Shown piece after piece: positions 1 to 8,150 of a DNA stretch of 64,000 bases (the first letter of the stretch is position 1; every line of letters begins with the position of its first letter). A program made the position numbers and the translations under genes. A model generated the notes under the pieces. That model saw nothing but the letters and a program-made list of their open reading frames with translations, made no database searches and was not told where the DNA came from. Source of the DNA: Nitrosospira multiformis. GTDB lineage: Bacteria; Pseudomonadota; Gammaproteobacteria; Burkholderiales; Nitrosomonadaceae. The stretch spans positions 1 to 64,000 of the forward strand of contig NZ_FOCT01000002.1 in NCBI RefSeq assembly GCF_900110185.1. Reading direction: 5' to 3'.

Positions 1-827
1 TCGGTGAACAGCGCGCGGTTGGGCAGCCCGGTCAGCAAATCGTAATGGGCGAGATACTCGATACGTTCTTGGGATTCCTTGCGCTGAGTGATATCCCGAG
101 CAATCTTTGATGCCCCAATGATGTTGCCGGCGCTATCCTTCACCGGCGATATCGTGACGGAGACATCAATCGGTTTCTTGCCCTTCCCCCATCGCACGGT
201 TTCAAAATGCTCCGTGCGTTTCCCACCCTTGACGAGGCTCATGATTCTGTCCTCTTCCTCCAGGCGGTCGGGCGGAATCAGCGTCAATATGGAAGAGCCT
301 ATTATTTCGCCGGAACGATATCCAAAAAGCTCTTCTGCCGCGACATTCCAACCGGTAATAATACCGTTGAGATCCTTGACAATGATCGCATCGTTCGAGG
401 ACTCGACGATTGCCGCTAACTGCGCTTTGTAGCTCTCCCCCTGCCTTCGTTCAGTAATATCCCTGAAACTCCAAACGAGCACGGTGTCAGATCCTTCCAG
501 AGTTTTGACTTTTGCACATCGCTCAAATACCCGCCCATTGCGAAATTCAAAGACATCAAAGCTTTCTGGTGCCAACGTCGTATAAATTTCCTCGATTGAG
601 CGCAGGAATTGCTCGGGATCTCTTAATTGCCCGGCACAATAGCCGAGAATTGCCTGATGGCTTGCATGAGCCAGGAGTTCACTTGGAATGGGCCACATAT
701 TCACGTAAAGCTGGTTGTAGCAAAGCACCTTCCCCCGCTTATCCGTCACCAGAAGGCCGTCAACCGTTGCCTCTATCGCTGCTTTCAGCACGGAGAGTGA
801 GTTATTCAATTCAGATTCTTTTTTCAT
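1..827 (-). CDS. PAS/PAS/GGDEF sensor protein, C-terminus cut by window edge
   Basis: Reading the minus strand from an ATG at 827 gives 275 codons without a stop, running off the left edge. The protein begins MKKESELNNSLSVLKAAIEA. Two PAS-like segments follow: about residues 8-125, ending in a WSFRDITER linker, and about 130-255, with the typical SNDAIIVKD and GWNVAAEELFGY blocks and ending in IARDITQRKE. The last visible residues, DLLTGLPNRALFT, are the opening of a GGDEF domain, so the protein is probably a diguanylate cyclase, possibly with an EAL domain beyond the edge. No signal peptide or membrane segment is seen in this part, so it is probably cytoplasmic. The signal it senses cannot be read from the sequence. 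An AAAAGG stretch just before the ATG is a weak ribosome binding site. Confidence 0.85.
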   Translation of the reverse strand, partial: MKKESELNNSLSVLKAAIEATVDGLLVTDKRGKVLCYNQLYVNMWPIPSELLAHASHQAILGYCAGQLRDPEQFLRSIEEIYTTLAPESFDVFEFRNGRVFERCAKVKTLEGSDTVLVWSFRDITERRQGESYKAQLAAIVESSNDAIIVKDLNGIITGWNVAAEELFGYRSGEIIGSSILTLIPPDRLEEEDRIMSLVKGGKRTEHFETVRWGKGKKPIDVSVTISPVKDSAGNIIGASKIARDITQRKESQERIEYLAHYDLLTGLPNRALFT

Positions 828-1110
828 GCCTTTTCGTTTCTCTTATCCATGCTCTCATGCTCTATCTGTCCCTTCCTCTTCCTGATCGGGACGAATCAAT
901 CTGTGATTTTCGATATAAACACATTTAATGAGCACGCGGATATCAGGTGCGGGAATAAACGCGGCTATCCCTGTTCCATGTATTCATAGCAGTCCAGTAG
1001 CGCTGCTCATGTCGTATCCTTAGTTGGAGCTTTCGATCGGAAAACCAGTTGCAAAACGAGCAAAGGAGTATCTACACCCGGCTGGAGTAAGCGTAGAACT
1101 AGCTGTTTCG

Positions 1111-1883
1111 CTATCCGCTATCCTTGATAAACACGAAAACAAAAGCCCTCCATAAGGAACTTAGCAAGAGGCCCAGCCCGCGGTTTACTTCGTCGTAGCC
1201 CTTGCCCGCGGCAACCGGCGAACGCGCCATTGTCCAAGCCGCCAGATGCCTTTCCGATTTTACGGGGCAAGCCGCCAGCACCACTATTTCACGGCTTCCA
1301 CTCAGCACATCGACCACGGACACACCTCGAGCAACGCTCCTGCCGGCAAGCGCTTCGACCCGTTTGCGCTCAGTGAACGGAACATCTTTTTTTTCTCGGT
1401 ACCGACATGACTGGGAAAGGCATACGCGACAAATCTGCTCGAGGCATGCCAAAACCCGCCCTCCACACCCGGTAGATCGTCCAGAGTCACATTCAAAACT
1501 GCGTTCATCAGCTCCCTGTCGACAATATCCTCGCCCGGCTTGACCGAGCGACTATATTCGGTTTGAAGAGCAGCACACGCTTGAGCGGTCTGTTCTACCG
1601 ATTTCTGGGCTTGCACCTCGCTGCCGATCTGATAGACCTCGCGAATGATGTAGGCAAGCGCACCGCTTACCACCAGCATGAACAGCCAGAGCAATAACAA
1701 GCGCCACCGAAGAGCCAGAGTGACTCGCAAATCGATTCCTTGCAAAAGCGCCGCGGTTATCTGGATAAACCTGTGCTCCACTGGAAACTCGAAATTAAAC
1801 AGTTCCAGCTTTTCTTCCTTCAAGACTGGCAGGAAACATTGGCCTTCTTCCTCAGTCAGAATAAAGCTCACTTCAACTGGCAA
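1111..1883 (-). pseudogene. Broken sensor histidine kinase N-terminus (frameshifted, no kinase domain)
   Basis: Two minus-strand frames join at a run of eight T on the plus strand (1387-1394). The first (from 1883) holds a membrane segment (RLLLLWLFMLVVSGALAY) and the start of a periplasmic sensor region ending near SHVGTEKK. After the run the second frame continues the same domain (DVPFTERKRVEALAGRS through ACPVKSERHLAAW) to a second hydrophobic stretch and stops at 1111. This layout (TM, extracytoplasmic domain, TM) is that of a two-component sensor kinase, but HAMP, histidine and ATPase domains are absent. The first ~42 residues (MPVEVSFILTEEEGQCFLPV) do not look like a kinase start and resemble the C-terminal part of a DUF190/DUF3240-like protein, so the frame may be a junction of two remnants. 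A homopolymer sequencing error could explain the frameshift but not the missing kinase part. Confidence 0.55.
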
Positions 1884-2111
1884 CCCCCCGCAAGCTCAAT
1901 GAAAGTTTCCTCATGCAATCTGCCGTACCGCCCGACAGAAACTCGTCTTCGATGTATCCGTGCTCGCGGCCTGATTGAACGGAAATGACATGAACTCGCG
2001 CTTTCCCATCAGGGCATCTGTGAGCTGACCAATACCGACAGTAATGTTTCGGGTGGTATTGACTTGCAGGCCCAAGCCACATGCAGATAGAGCGTCCATG
2101 ATCTGCTGCAG

Positions 2112-3974
2112 TTACCGGGCTGCTACCGCGGCTTTTGAACCGAATAATCTGCGGATCAACCGGGTATAAGCCCCATCTCTTGCCATCAGCTCCCGATGCG
2201 AGCCCCTTTCCACAATGCGCTCCTTGTCCACCATGACAACCTGATCTGCTTTCTCCAGAGTGGATAAACGATCTGCAATAACGAACGTGGTACGGCCTTG
2301 CATCGCGGTATCCAACGCTGCCTGCACAAGAGACACTGACTCCGGCTCGATCATTCCAAGTTTCTCGTTCAGGATCAATAGGGGTGCATTTTTCAGAAGC
2401 GCCCGCGCAACGGCGATGCGCAGCCGCTGGCTGATGGGGAGTTCTACGCCGCCCTCCCCGACCACGGTCTGCAATCCATCCGGCAGCTTCCGGATGAACT
2501 CGGATGCGTGAGCGGCGCGGGCTGCCCACGTAATCCGTGCTTCAGTGGCGCGTCCCATTGCACCATATGCAATATTCGCCGCGACAGAGTCATTGAACAG
2601 CGCCGTGTGCGGAGAAACCAATGCAATGTTGGCCCGCAAGCTCGCCAGCGTGATGCTCCTGAGATCATGCCCATCCAGCAGGATTCTCCCGGATGTGGGA
2701 TTGAGGAAACGCGGCACCATACATGTAAGTACATCCATGGTTTCCGCGCAGCCGACCACCGCCACTGTCTCGCCCGGCTGAACGATCAAGGTAACGTCAT
2801 GCAATCCGATATTGAGTCCACGTCTCCGTGCTGCTGCCGGATCGGAATTCGCCAGGGAAGCCAGGGAATGAATCTTTAACGAGGTGTCTGGATTCCGCTC
2901 TCCACGCTCGCCGTAACCGACCTCCTCGAATTGCAGCTCCCCACGCACTCGCTGAATAACGACGGTTCCTGTCTCCGATTCCACCTCTCCGTCAAGTAAT
3001 GAGAACAAGCTTCCAGCCGCGAGCAGTCCGCGCTGGAGCGTTTCCCCCACTTCAGCTATTCGCCTCGCGGGAGCAATCAGCAGCAGAATGGCCGTGATAA
3101 GAGAAGCAAAGCTTCCTGCCGTAATTTCACCGGCGACTGCTTCATTTGCGGCGAAATAAAGGGTGAGCACTATGGCGGCGGCGCCAATGGTTTGTATCAA
3201 AGGAACATAAAGAGAGGCAACAGCAACCCGTTTCATGAAAAATCGGCGTGTCTCCTCCGCCTGCTCTCTCATGCGCCGGTTCTCATACTGCTCACCGCCA
3301 TAGAGCTTGACCACCATGAAGTTCAGTGCCGAGCCCTTCAGAATCCGGGTGAGACCCTCTATCGCTCGCCCGCTTTCCCGTCCCATCTCCCGGAGCCGTT
3401 CTCCGAGCAGTTGCGTGACCAGCAGAATCACGGATGACATCAATAAAATCAGCAGGGCAAGCGTCCAATTGAGATAAAACATCCATGCAAGCAGGCCAAT
3501 GACAGTGAATGTGTCCTTGATCATCACCGTCACCACGTTGACAAAAGCACGCGCCACTTCCGGAGCATCGGATGTTATCCTGGAGACATGATCGACCGAA
3601 ATGTGATTGCTGCCGGGACAGGATTCGTAATACGAATGCGGCAATACAAGCAGCTTGTCGAATATCTCGCAGAGTAAATCTACCACCAGTTTGCTGCCCG
3701 CCCAATGGAGTACGTAAGTCGCGAGGTGCCCGGCTATCGCGCGCACCGCAAACAAGCTGATGATTCCCAAAAGCACGAGTTGCAGCAACTCGGGGTTCCT
3801 GTTCGCGATAACCTCCTCCATGGTCGGCTGCATCAACGCCGCCAGCATGGGAACGGTTGCCGCTGTCGCAATCATGCAAGCTGTTGAAAGGATGAGCGCG
3901 TCCCAGTACGGCGCAACGTATCTCATCAGGCGCAGGCATAATTGGCGAGGGCCGGTATTTTGTATATTTTGCAT
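2112..3974 (-). CDS. MsbA-like ABC membrane protein with degenerate ATPase domain
   Basis: A fused permease-ATPase of the lipid A flippase (MsbA) type by overall sequence. Counting from the upstream ATG at 4106, six membrane segments lie at about 67-95, 107-135, 186-211, 213-233, 297-320 and 328-347, followed by a nucleotide-binding domain from about 388. The domain aligns with MsbA along its whole length, but the key residues are changed: Walker A reads GCAETMDV (452-459, no lysine), the Q-loop glutamine is P499, the signature is LPISQ (556-560), Walker B is LLILNE (Asp to N580), the D-loop is GMIE, and the H-loop histidine is D612. An extra ~30-residue stretch rich in Ala, Ser and Arg sits before the Walker A region. 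The frame is otherwise intact. The start at M45 (3974) is chosen because MsbA proteins begin about 20 residues before the first membrane segment; 4106 is the longer option. It lies downstream of btuB on the same strand. ATP-driven transport looks impossible without a partner. Confidence 0.85.
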   Translation of the reverse strand: MQNIQNTGPRQLCLRLMRYVAPYWDALILSTACMIATAATVPMLAALMQPTMEEVIANRNPELLQLVLLGIISLFAVRAIAGHLATYVLHWAGSKLVVDLLCEIFDKLLVLPHSYYESCPGSNHISVDHVSRITSDAPEVARAFVNVVTVMIKDTFTVIGLLAWMFYLNWTLALLILLMSSVILLVTQLLGERLREMGRESGRAIEGLTRILKGSALNFMVVKLYGGEQYENRRMREQAEETRRFFMKRVAVASLYVPLIQTIGAAAIVLTLYFAANEAVAGEITAGSFASLITAILLLIAPARRIAEVGETLQRGLLAAGSLFSLLDGEVESETGTVVIQRVRGELQFEEVGYGERGERNPDTSLKIHSLASLANSDPAAARRRGLNIGLHDVTLIVQPGETVAVVGCAETMDVLTCMVPRFLNPTSGRILLDGHDLRSITLASLRANIALVSPHTALFNDSVAANIAYGAMGRATEARITWAARAAHASEFIRKLPDGLQTVVGEGGVELPISQRLRIAVARALLKNAPLLILNEKLGMIEPESVSLVQAALDTAMQGRTTFVIADRLSTLEKADQVVMVDKERIVERGSHRELMARDGAYTRLIRRLFGSKAAVAAR

Positions 3975-4279
3975 GAGACGTACAGGCCGAATCGCGGGAG
4001 CAGATGCGGCAGGTTCGGCAAAAGCCGTATTATGGCACTCGCCTTGGCGGCGGATAAAGTGTGGAAAGCAACGAGAGTTCAGGCAACCTTTGTAAAACCC
4101 TCGCATGGCCCATTGCTCGGCGAAATCGGAATGATCATAACGCGCGCGAGGAAGGTATAGGCCGACAATTTACATGGGAACGATGCCAGAAGGCGCAGGA
4201 AAGGCAGCCAAATGGCGAGGGAGCGTGGGCCGCGGATCTGGGGCAACCGGAGCGGGCCTGCTCAGATACTCAAGGGGCC

Positions 4280-6346
4280 TCAGTCGAATTGATACTTTAC
4301 CGTCAGCCAGACGTTGCGTTCCCGGGCAGGCAGCGCGCTGAAGCTCGTGCCCGCCGAATTGCGAATGGCATAGGAAAAATACTTTTCATCAAACAGGTTG
4401 TTCACGGCCATGCTCAACAGCAGTTTCCTCATCTGATGAGTTACCTTGAGATCTACAGTGACATAATCGGGCATACGACGCGTGGCGGTGTTGGCTTGAT
4501 CATTATCGAAAACCTGTTCACCTACATAATTCATGACTACTGCCGCACGGGTGTTGGAGCCCAACCGGTACGTACCCCCAGCCGAAGCCTTGTGACGCGG
4601 CACCAGCGGAACGAGATTCCCGGATACATCCACACCGCCAAAGTCTCCCTTCCGAAAGCGTGCATCGATAAACGTATAGCTGCCGAATATATCGATTGCG
4701 CCCGTTACCGTCCATGAGCCTTCCAGCTCAAAACCTTGCCGCCGCGTGGGCGGCAGATTGACGTTGGCAAAGAACAGGAATGGGTCTACGTTTATGAAGC
4801 TGATTTCATTGTTGAGGTTGGTTCGGTAGAGCGAAGCGCGCGCACGCAGGGACTTCTGCTTGTAATCCAGTCCCAGCTCTCCGGTATGGGCAGTTTGCGG
4901 TTCGAGAATCTTCACTATGGAATCGAACATTGGACCGCCAAACTGGTTGTAGTTTTCGTCTACTGTAGCTATCCGGAAACTGCGCCCAAATCTGCCATAG
5001 ACCGAAAAAGCTTCCCCCAGAGGCTGGCGAAGACCTGCATCATAGGCATAAACCGTACGGCTCTGCCGGCCGCTAGCGTAAGCAGCGGGATTGAAATGGT
5101 CGTTCGCCCGGTTGTCTACCCATTGCAGTCGCCCCCCAAGGCTGACAACGGTACCTTTAGGTAAAGTGGAGGCTTGTTGAAAATAAATCGCACGGTTTAG
5201 CTGGGTCGCCGCTACATCCGTTCGCGGGATATCGGCGGATGCCGAACCTGGTACTGTTTCCGGTCCGGTAAACCGTCTCGATCGATAATCCCACCATTCG
5301 AAATTCGCACCCAGTACCAGTTCGTGCTCCATGCCGAAAGCCGTGAAGGGCAGCTTCATCCTCGGGTTGAACAGCCACTGGTCTGAGCGGGAATTGACGA
5401 ATGTTTTGGCGTTGAAGCCGTCCAGATTGTAATCGTCGAATAATGCGGTGCGGTGGTTGTCCCGAAATGAAAGGTCCGCGGCAAGATCACCGAATCCCGT
5501 CTCTTTCTCTCCTCTCAGCGTGACGTATGCACCTTGGCGAGTGCTGAAATCGCGCGGAGTCGAGGTGCCTTTCCGGTCGGTTTGCAACTGTGCTTCAGTG
5601 CGATTGGCAGGCAATTCCAGTTTCTGATCATCCAGTCCGAACTTCAGTAACACCCTGCCGCTGTTGAACCTGTAACGCAAATCGCCCTGCAGATTCGATT
5701 GACGCAGCGCGTTATTCACGCGGTAGTTATCCGTTCGCAACGCATTGGCCGTGAGCGCCAGCCCAACGTTGTTTCCTGCCGCGTTGAACGTTCCGTTGAA
5801 TTCCGTGCCACTGTAGCTGCCGAAGGAAACTCCCCCCGTACCCGATATGCGACCGGGCTTGGCAGCGCGTGTAACGATATTGATGACACCCCCGGTAGCG
5901 CCTGCTCCATAAACTACGCTACCGCTGCCGTGCAATACTTCGATGCGCTCGATAGTATCGAGAGGAATCGTCGACCAGCGGATACCGGTCAGTTCATTTT
6001 CGTTCATGCGTTGACCATCCAGCAAAACCAGAGTGTTCTGGTTGCCGGTGATACCAAATCCGCGCATATCGATCTGTGGATCGGGACTGCCATCGACATT
6101 TCTCGTGTGTATGCCAGACAGTTGTTGCAGCAACTCCGGCAAAGTCGTAGCGGCGCTGTTTCTGATCTGTTCCGCATTGACGATGGAGACTCCGGCGGGT
6201 AGTTTGTCGATGGGTTCGCTGAAGCGGGTTGCTGTGACAACGACGTCAGGGAGCAATCGCTCCGCCGGATCGCTGGATACGGCAAGCGCCCCTGAAGGAA
6301 CGGAAATAAACATCCATGGCAAGATATACCTGCGAAACAAGCCCAT
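4280..6346 (-). CDS. btuB: TonB-dependent vitamin B12 receptor (BtuB-like)
   Basis: Outer-membrane receptor for cobalamins or related corrinoids, energised by TonB. The preferred ATG at 6346 gives a signal peptide (MGLFRRYILPWMFISVPSGA) and about 688 residues. The N-terminal DVVVTATRF is a typical TonB-box/plug start; the plug continues with LPELLQQLSGI, IDMRGFG, NTLVLLDGQRMN and VVYGAGATGGVINIVTR. The rest is a beta-barrel ending ERNVWLTVKYQFD. The frame is open up to 6517, but that extension lies inside the cobalamin riboswitch and is not a plausible start. The riboswitch directly upstream is the main reason for assigning B12 as substrate; sequence alone would also allow another TonB ligand. 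The next gene on the same strand is the degenerate ABC protein, 305 bases downstream. Confidence 0.85.
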   Translation of the reverse strand: MGLFRRYILPWMFISVPSGALAVSSDPAERLLPDVVVTATRFSEPIDKLPAGVSIVNAEQIRNSAATTLPELLQQLSGIHTRNVDGSPDPQIDMRGFGITGNQNTLVLLDGQRMNENELTGIRWSTIPLDTIERIEVLHGSGSVVYGAGATGGVINIVTRAAKPGRISGTGGVSFGSYSGTEFNGTFNAAGNNVGLALTANALRTDNYRVNNALRQSNLQGDLRYRFNSGRVLLKFGLDDQKLELPANRTEAQLQTDRKGTSTPRDFSTRQGAYVTLRGEKETGFGDLAADLSFRDNHRTALFDDYNLDGFNAKTFVNSRSDQWLFNPRMKLPFTAFGMEHELVLGANFEWWDYRSRRFTGPETVPGSASADIPRTDVAATQLNRAIYFQQASTLPKGTVVSLGGRLQWVDNRANDHFNPAAYASGRQSRTVYAYDAGLRQPLGEAFSVYGRFGRSFRIATVDENYNQFGGPMFDSIVKILEPQTAHTGELGLDYKQKSLRARASLYRTNLNNEISFINVDPFLFFANVNLPPTRRQGFELEGSWTVTGAIDIFGSYTFIDARFRKGDFGGVDVSGNLVPLVPRHKASAGGTYRLGSNTRAAVVMNYVGEQVFDNDQANTATRRMPDYVTVDLKVTHQMRKLLLSMAVNNLFDEKYFSYAIRNSAGTSFSALPARERNVWLTVKYQFD

Positions 6347-6471
6347 GATAATTGCCCGGGGAATATGCATCCCCGCCGTGAGAACAAGGAAACAGGAAAA
6401 TATCGTGGGAGCTTCGAACGAAAGAAATATCGATCGGGATACCGCCCCACGCGATATGTCCGTATGCATCC

Positions 6472-6690
6472 GAGGCCGGTATCCGGGCTCGCAGGATTTG
6501 ACGTATCGCCTTCCCATGAACTGAAGAATTCACAGTGGCATTAGGAAACCTTGGGAAGTTTCCCTGATACGTCCACGCCTGCTTACCGTTGCGGGGGCAG
6601 CCCAGGCATCCGGAGATCTTCATCGATCTCTGACCTGGTTCCCGTTTAACCTGAGCGCGGAAGCGGTCAGGCACCTCAAACGAGGCGGCA
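6472..6690 (-). promoter_or_regulatory. Cobalamin riboswitch upstream of btuB
   Basis: On the minus strand the conserved cobalamin-riboswitch elements appear in order: GAGGTGCCTGACC near 6677-6665, TTAAACGGGAACCAGGT, the B12-box core GCTGCCCCCGCAACGGTAAG near 6605-6586, a CCACTG element, ATGGGAAGGCG, and the closing GCCCGGATACCGGCC near 6487-6473. Adenosylcobalamin binding is expected to lower expression of the receptor gene starting about 125 bases downstream. Boundaries are approximate. Confidence 0.92.
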
Positions 6691-6844
6691 TTCTACCAGA
6701 ACCGTGGAATAAATCATGCGAAATGATTGAAAACTCTTGCCGGAAGATGAGCTGTCTCATATATTCCACACCTTTCCTGGAGCCACATTCGAAAGACCAT
6801 GTTAGCAGTTGACTGACTGAGGATTTCCAAACTATAGTGCTTTG

Positions 6845-7045
6845 ATGGAACCCGAACTGGATACTCTAGAAGAAAAAATCACCCAATTCGTACGCTTGTG
6901 TCAGCAACTGCGCACAGAGAATATTCAGTTGCGTCAGCAACTGGCAGTTACTACGAGCCACAACCGGCTATTGGTGGAAAAAATAGGTGCGGCTGCCTCA
7001 CAGCTCGAAGTTCTTTTGTCGCGCATTCCTGAGGGCAAAGAATGA
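6845..7045 (+). CDS. Short coiled-coil protein next to zapA (TIGR02449/ZapB-like)
   Basis: A 66-residue protein beginning MEPELDTLEEKITQFVRL. Almost all of it is predicted coiled coil, with heptad-spaced Leu, Ile and Val and repeated LRTENIQLRQQL-type segments. This size and position directly before zapA match the small coiled-coil family often annotated as TIGR02449, thought to be a cell-division accessory similar to ZapB; that role is inference from context. The ATG at 6845 is preferred over the in-frame TTG three bases earlier. Its stop overlaps the zapA start by four bases (ATGA), showing translational coupling. Confidence 0.8.
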   Translation: MEPELDTLEEKITQFVRLCQQLRTENIQLRQQLAVTTSHNRLLVEKIGAAASQLEVLLSRIPEGKE

Positions 7046-7356
7046 GTACAGGCACAGGCAAGCCCCTGGATGTCACTATCATGGGGCGCGAGTTCAGGGT
7101 GAGCTGCTCGGATGAAGATCGCGAGGGGTTGCTGCAAGCGGTAGCCTATCTCAACAAGAAGATGCGCGAAATCAGGGACAGCGGCAAAGTACTCGGCTCT
7201 GAACGTATCACTGTCATGGCAGCCCTGAATATCACCCATGAGTTGCTCAAGGCGAGAAGCAAGGAAGGCTTTGACACGGAAGAATTTAGGCGTAGAATCG
7301 ACCACATGCAGGCAATGCTGGATGCTGCCATGCCGGAGCAGGACAAACTGTTTTAA
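7042..7356 (+). CDS. zapA: Cell division protein ZapA
   Basis: A 104-residue FtsZ-associated protein that bundles protofilaments at the Z-ring. The N-terminal half shows the ZapA pattern: LDVTIMGREFRVSCSDEDR followed by AVAYLNKKMREIRDSGKV; the C-terminal half (ERITVMAALNITHELLK, then RRIDHMQAMLDAA) is the dimerising helix. The length is normal for the family. It overlaps the upstream coiled-coil gene by four bases and is followed by 6S RNA, the usual zapA-ssrS order in Proteobacteria. Confidence 0.93.
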   Translation: MSTGTGKPLDVTIMGREFRVSCSDEDREGLLQAVAYLNKKMREIRDSGKVLGSERITVMAALNITHELLKARSKEGFDTEEFRRRIDHMQAMLDAAMPEQDKLF

Positions 7357-7436
7357 ACCGGAAATCAACCTTTGAAGCAACCGAACAGATGTCGCATTTG
7401 CGGGTTACGCTGAATATCCGCGGAAGTGATAAGAGT

Positions 7437-7616
7437 TGTTCCCTGCGGTGTTTGTCAAGGTCTATATTCTTTGAACCAACTTTTTGAGAAACGGTTGCGA
7501 ACCAAAGTGATGCTGTTGTGCGCGTCCCATGCGGAAGTGCCTGATGCATCCGGCGAGTGACCACCTTGAACCTTAAGGTTCAAGATAAACGGCCTGACGG
7601 CATTTGCGGGGACTTT
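7437..7616 (+). ncRNA. ssrS: 6S RNA
   Basis: Between zapA and a strong terminator lies a sequence with 6S features. The 5' end (TTCCCTGCGGTGTTTGTCAA, from 7439) can pair with the 3' segment CATTTGCGGGGAC near 7601-7613, forming the closing stem. The 3' half contains CACCTTGAACCTTAAGGTT followed by CAAGATAAACGGCCTGACGG, matching the conserved 3' part of Escherichia coli 6S RNA (CCTTGAACC, GGTTCAAG, CGGC blocks). It binds sigma-70 RNA polymerase and reduces transcription in stationary phase. Ends are approximate. No 5-formyltetrahydrofolate cyclo-ligase gene follows, unlike in many relatives. Confidence 0.87.
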
Positions 7617-7628
7617 ATTCAGGAAAGG

Positions 7629-7657
7629 CAAAAAAAGCGGCATTGCCGCTTTTTTTG
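7629..7657 (+). terminator. Rho-independent terminator after 6S RNA
   Basis: AAAAAAAGCGGCATTGCCGCTTTTTTT-like hairpin (stem AAGCGGC/GCCGCTT, loop ATT) followed by a run of T. It ends the zapA-ssrS transcript; the flanking A and T runs make it potentially active in both directions. Confidence 0.9.
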
Positions 7658-8150
7658 TCGGCTTCTCTCCGTCGGCTTCTCTCCCAGAGTTGACCCAGCT
7701 CCACTGACTCCCGGATTACGCTTCACTTCATCTGCTCAATCTACCCGGAAATAACTTCATCGCTGCGAGGACGCTTGAGCATCTCCACGCCGTGGCTCGT
7801 CATCCGAGTCAATTCCGTATACCTACGGTGCAGACTTGTTTTACCCACCCCATAGGCGGGTTCTTGCCGAATCCAATTGAAAATTGCCGGAAAGATACAT
7901 TGAGGGATCAACTGGCTGGATTGACCCGATCAGCTCGATAGCGCCATACCTGAAACAAAGGGAAAATCAAGGCCCGAAGAAGGAACAATATCTCCCGATC
8001 AAGACACTACAGATCACAGCCACGGAAAGGGAGGCGAGATATCTTTGCCAAATCCGATCTGGCGTACTACCCTGAAGTTGAGCCAGACTGACTCAACTTA
8101 AGAATTCCTGGTACCTTCGTGTTTACTTTCCTTTTTGGGAAACTGTCCAC
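7658..8150. other. Intergenic region with a 25-bp imperfect palindrome
   Basis: No convincing gene is seen here; the 63-codon frame at 7884-8075 has no clear ribosome binding site or protein-like composition. A short direct repeat (GTCGGCTTCTCTC, twice) lies at about 7658-7683. At 8075-8099 is a near-perfect palindrome, AAGTTGAGCCAG-A-CTGACTCAACTT, with 11 of 12 arm positions matching, 51 bases before the start of the amidohydrolase gene. It could be an operator for a dimeric regulator or a transcript hairpin. Confidence 0.4.

Noticed and set aside
1911..2099. 62-codon frame on the minus strand beginning MDALSACGLGLQVNTT
   Set aside because: No start site or family could be supported; it may be a remnant or chance between the broken kinase and the ABC gene.
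4061..4717. 218-codon plus-strand frame over the ABC/btuB junction
   Set aside because: It lies opposite the btuB 3' end and the ABC start and has no family match; it is a shadow of the minus-strand genes.
7884..8075. 63-codon frame on the plus strand
   Set aside because: No ribosome binding site and no protein-like pattern; kept as intergenic.
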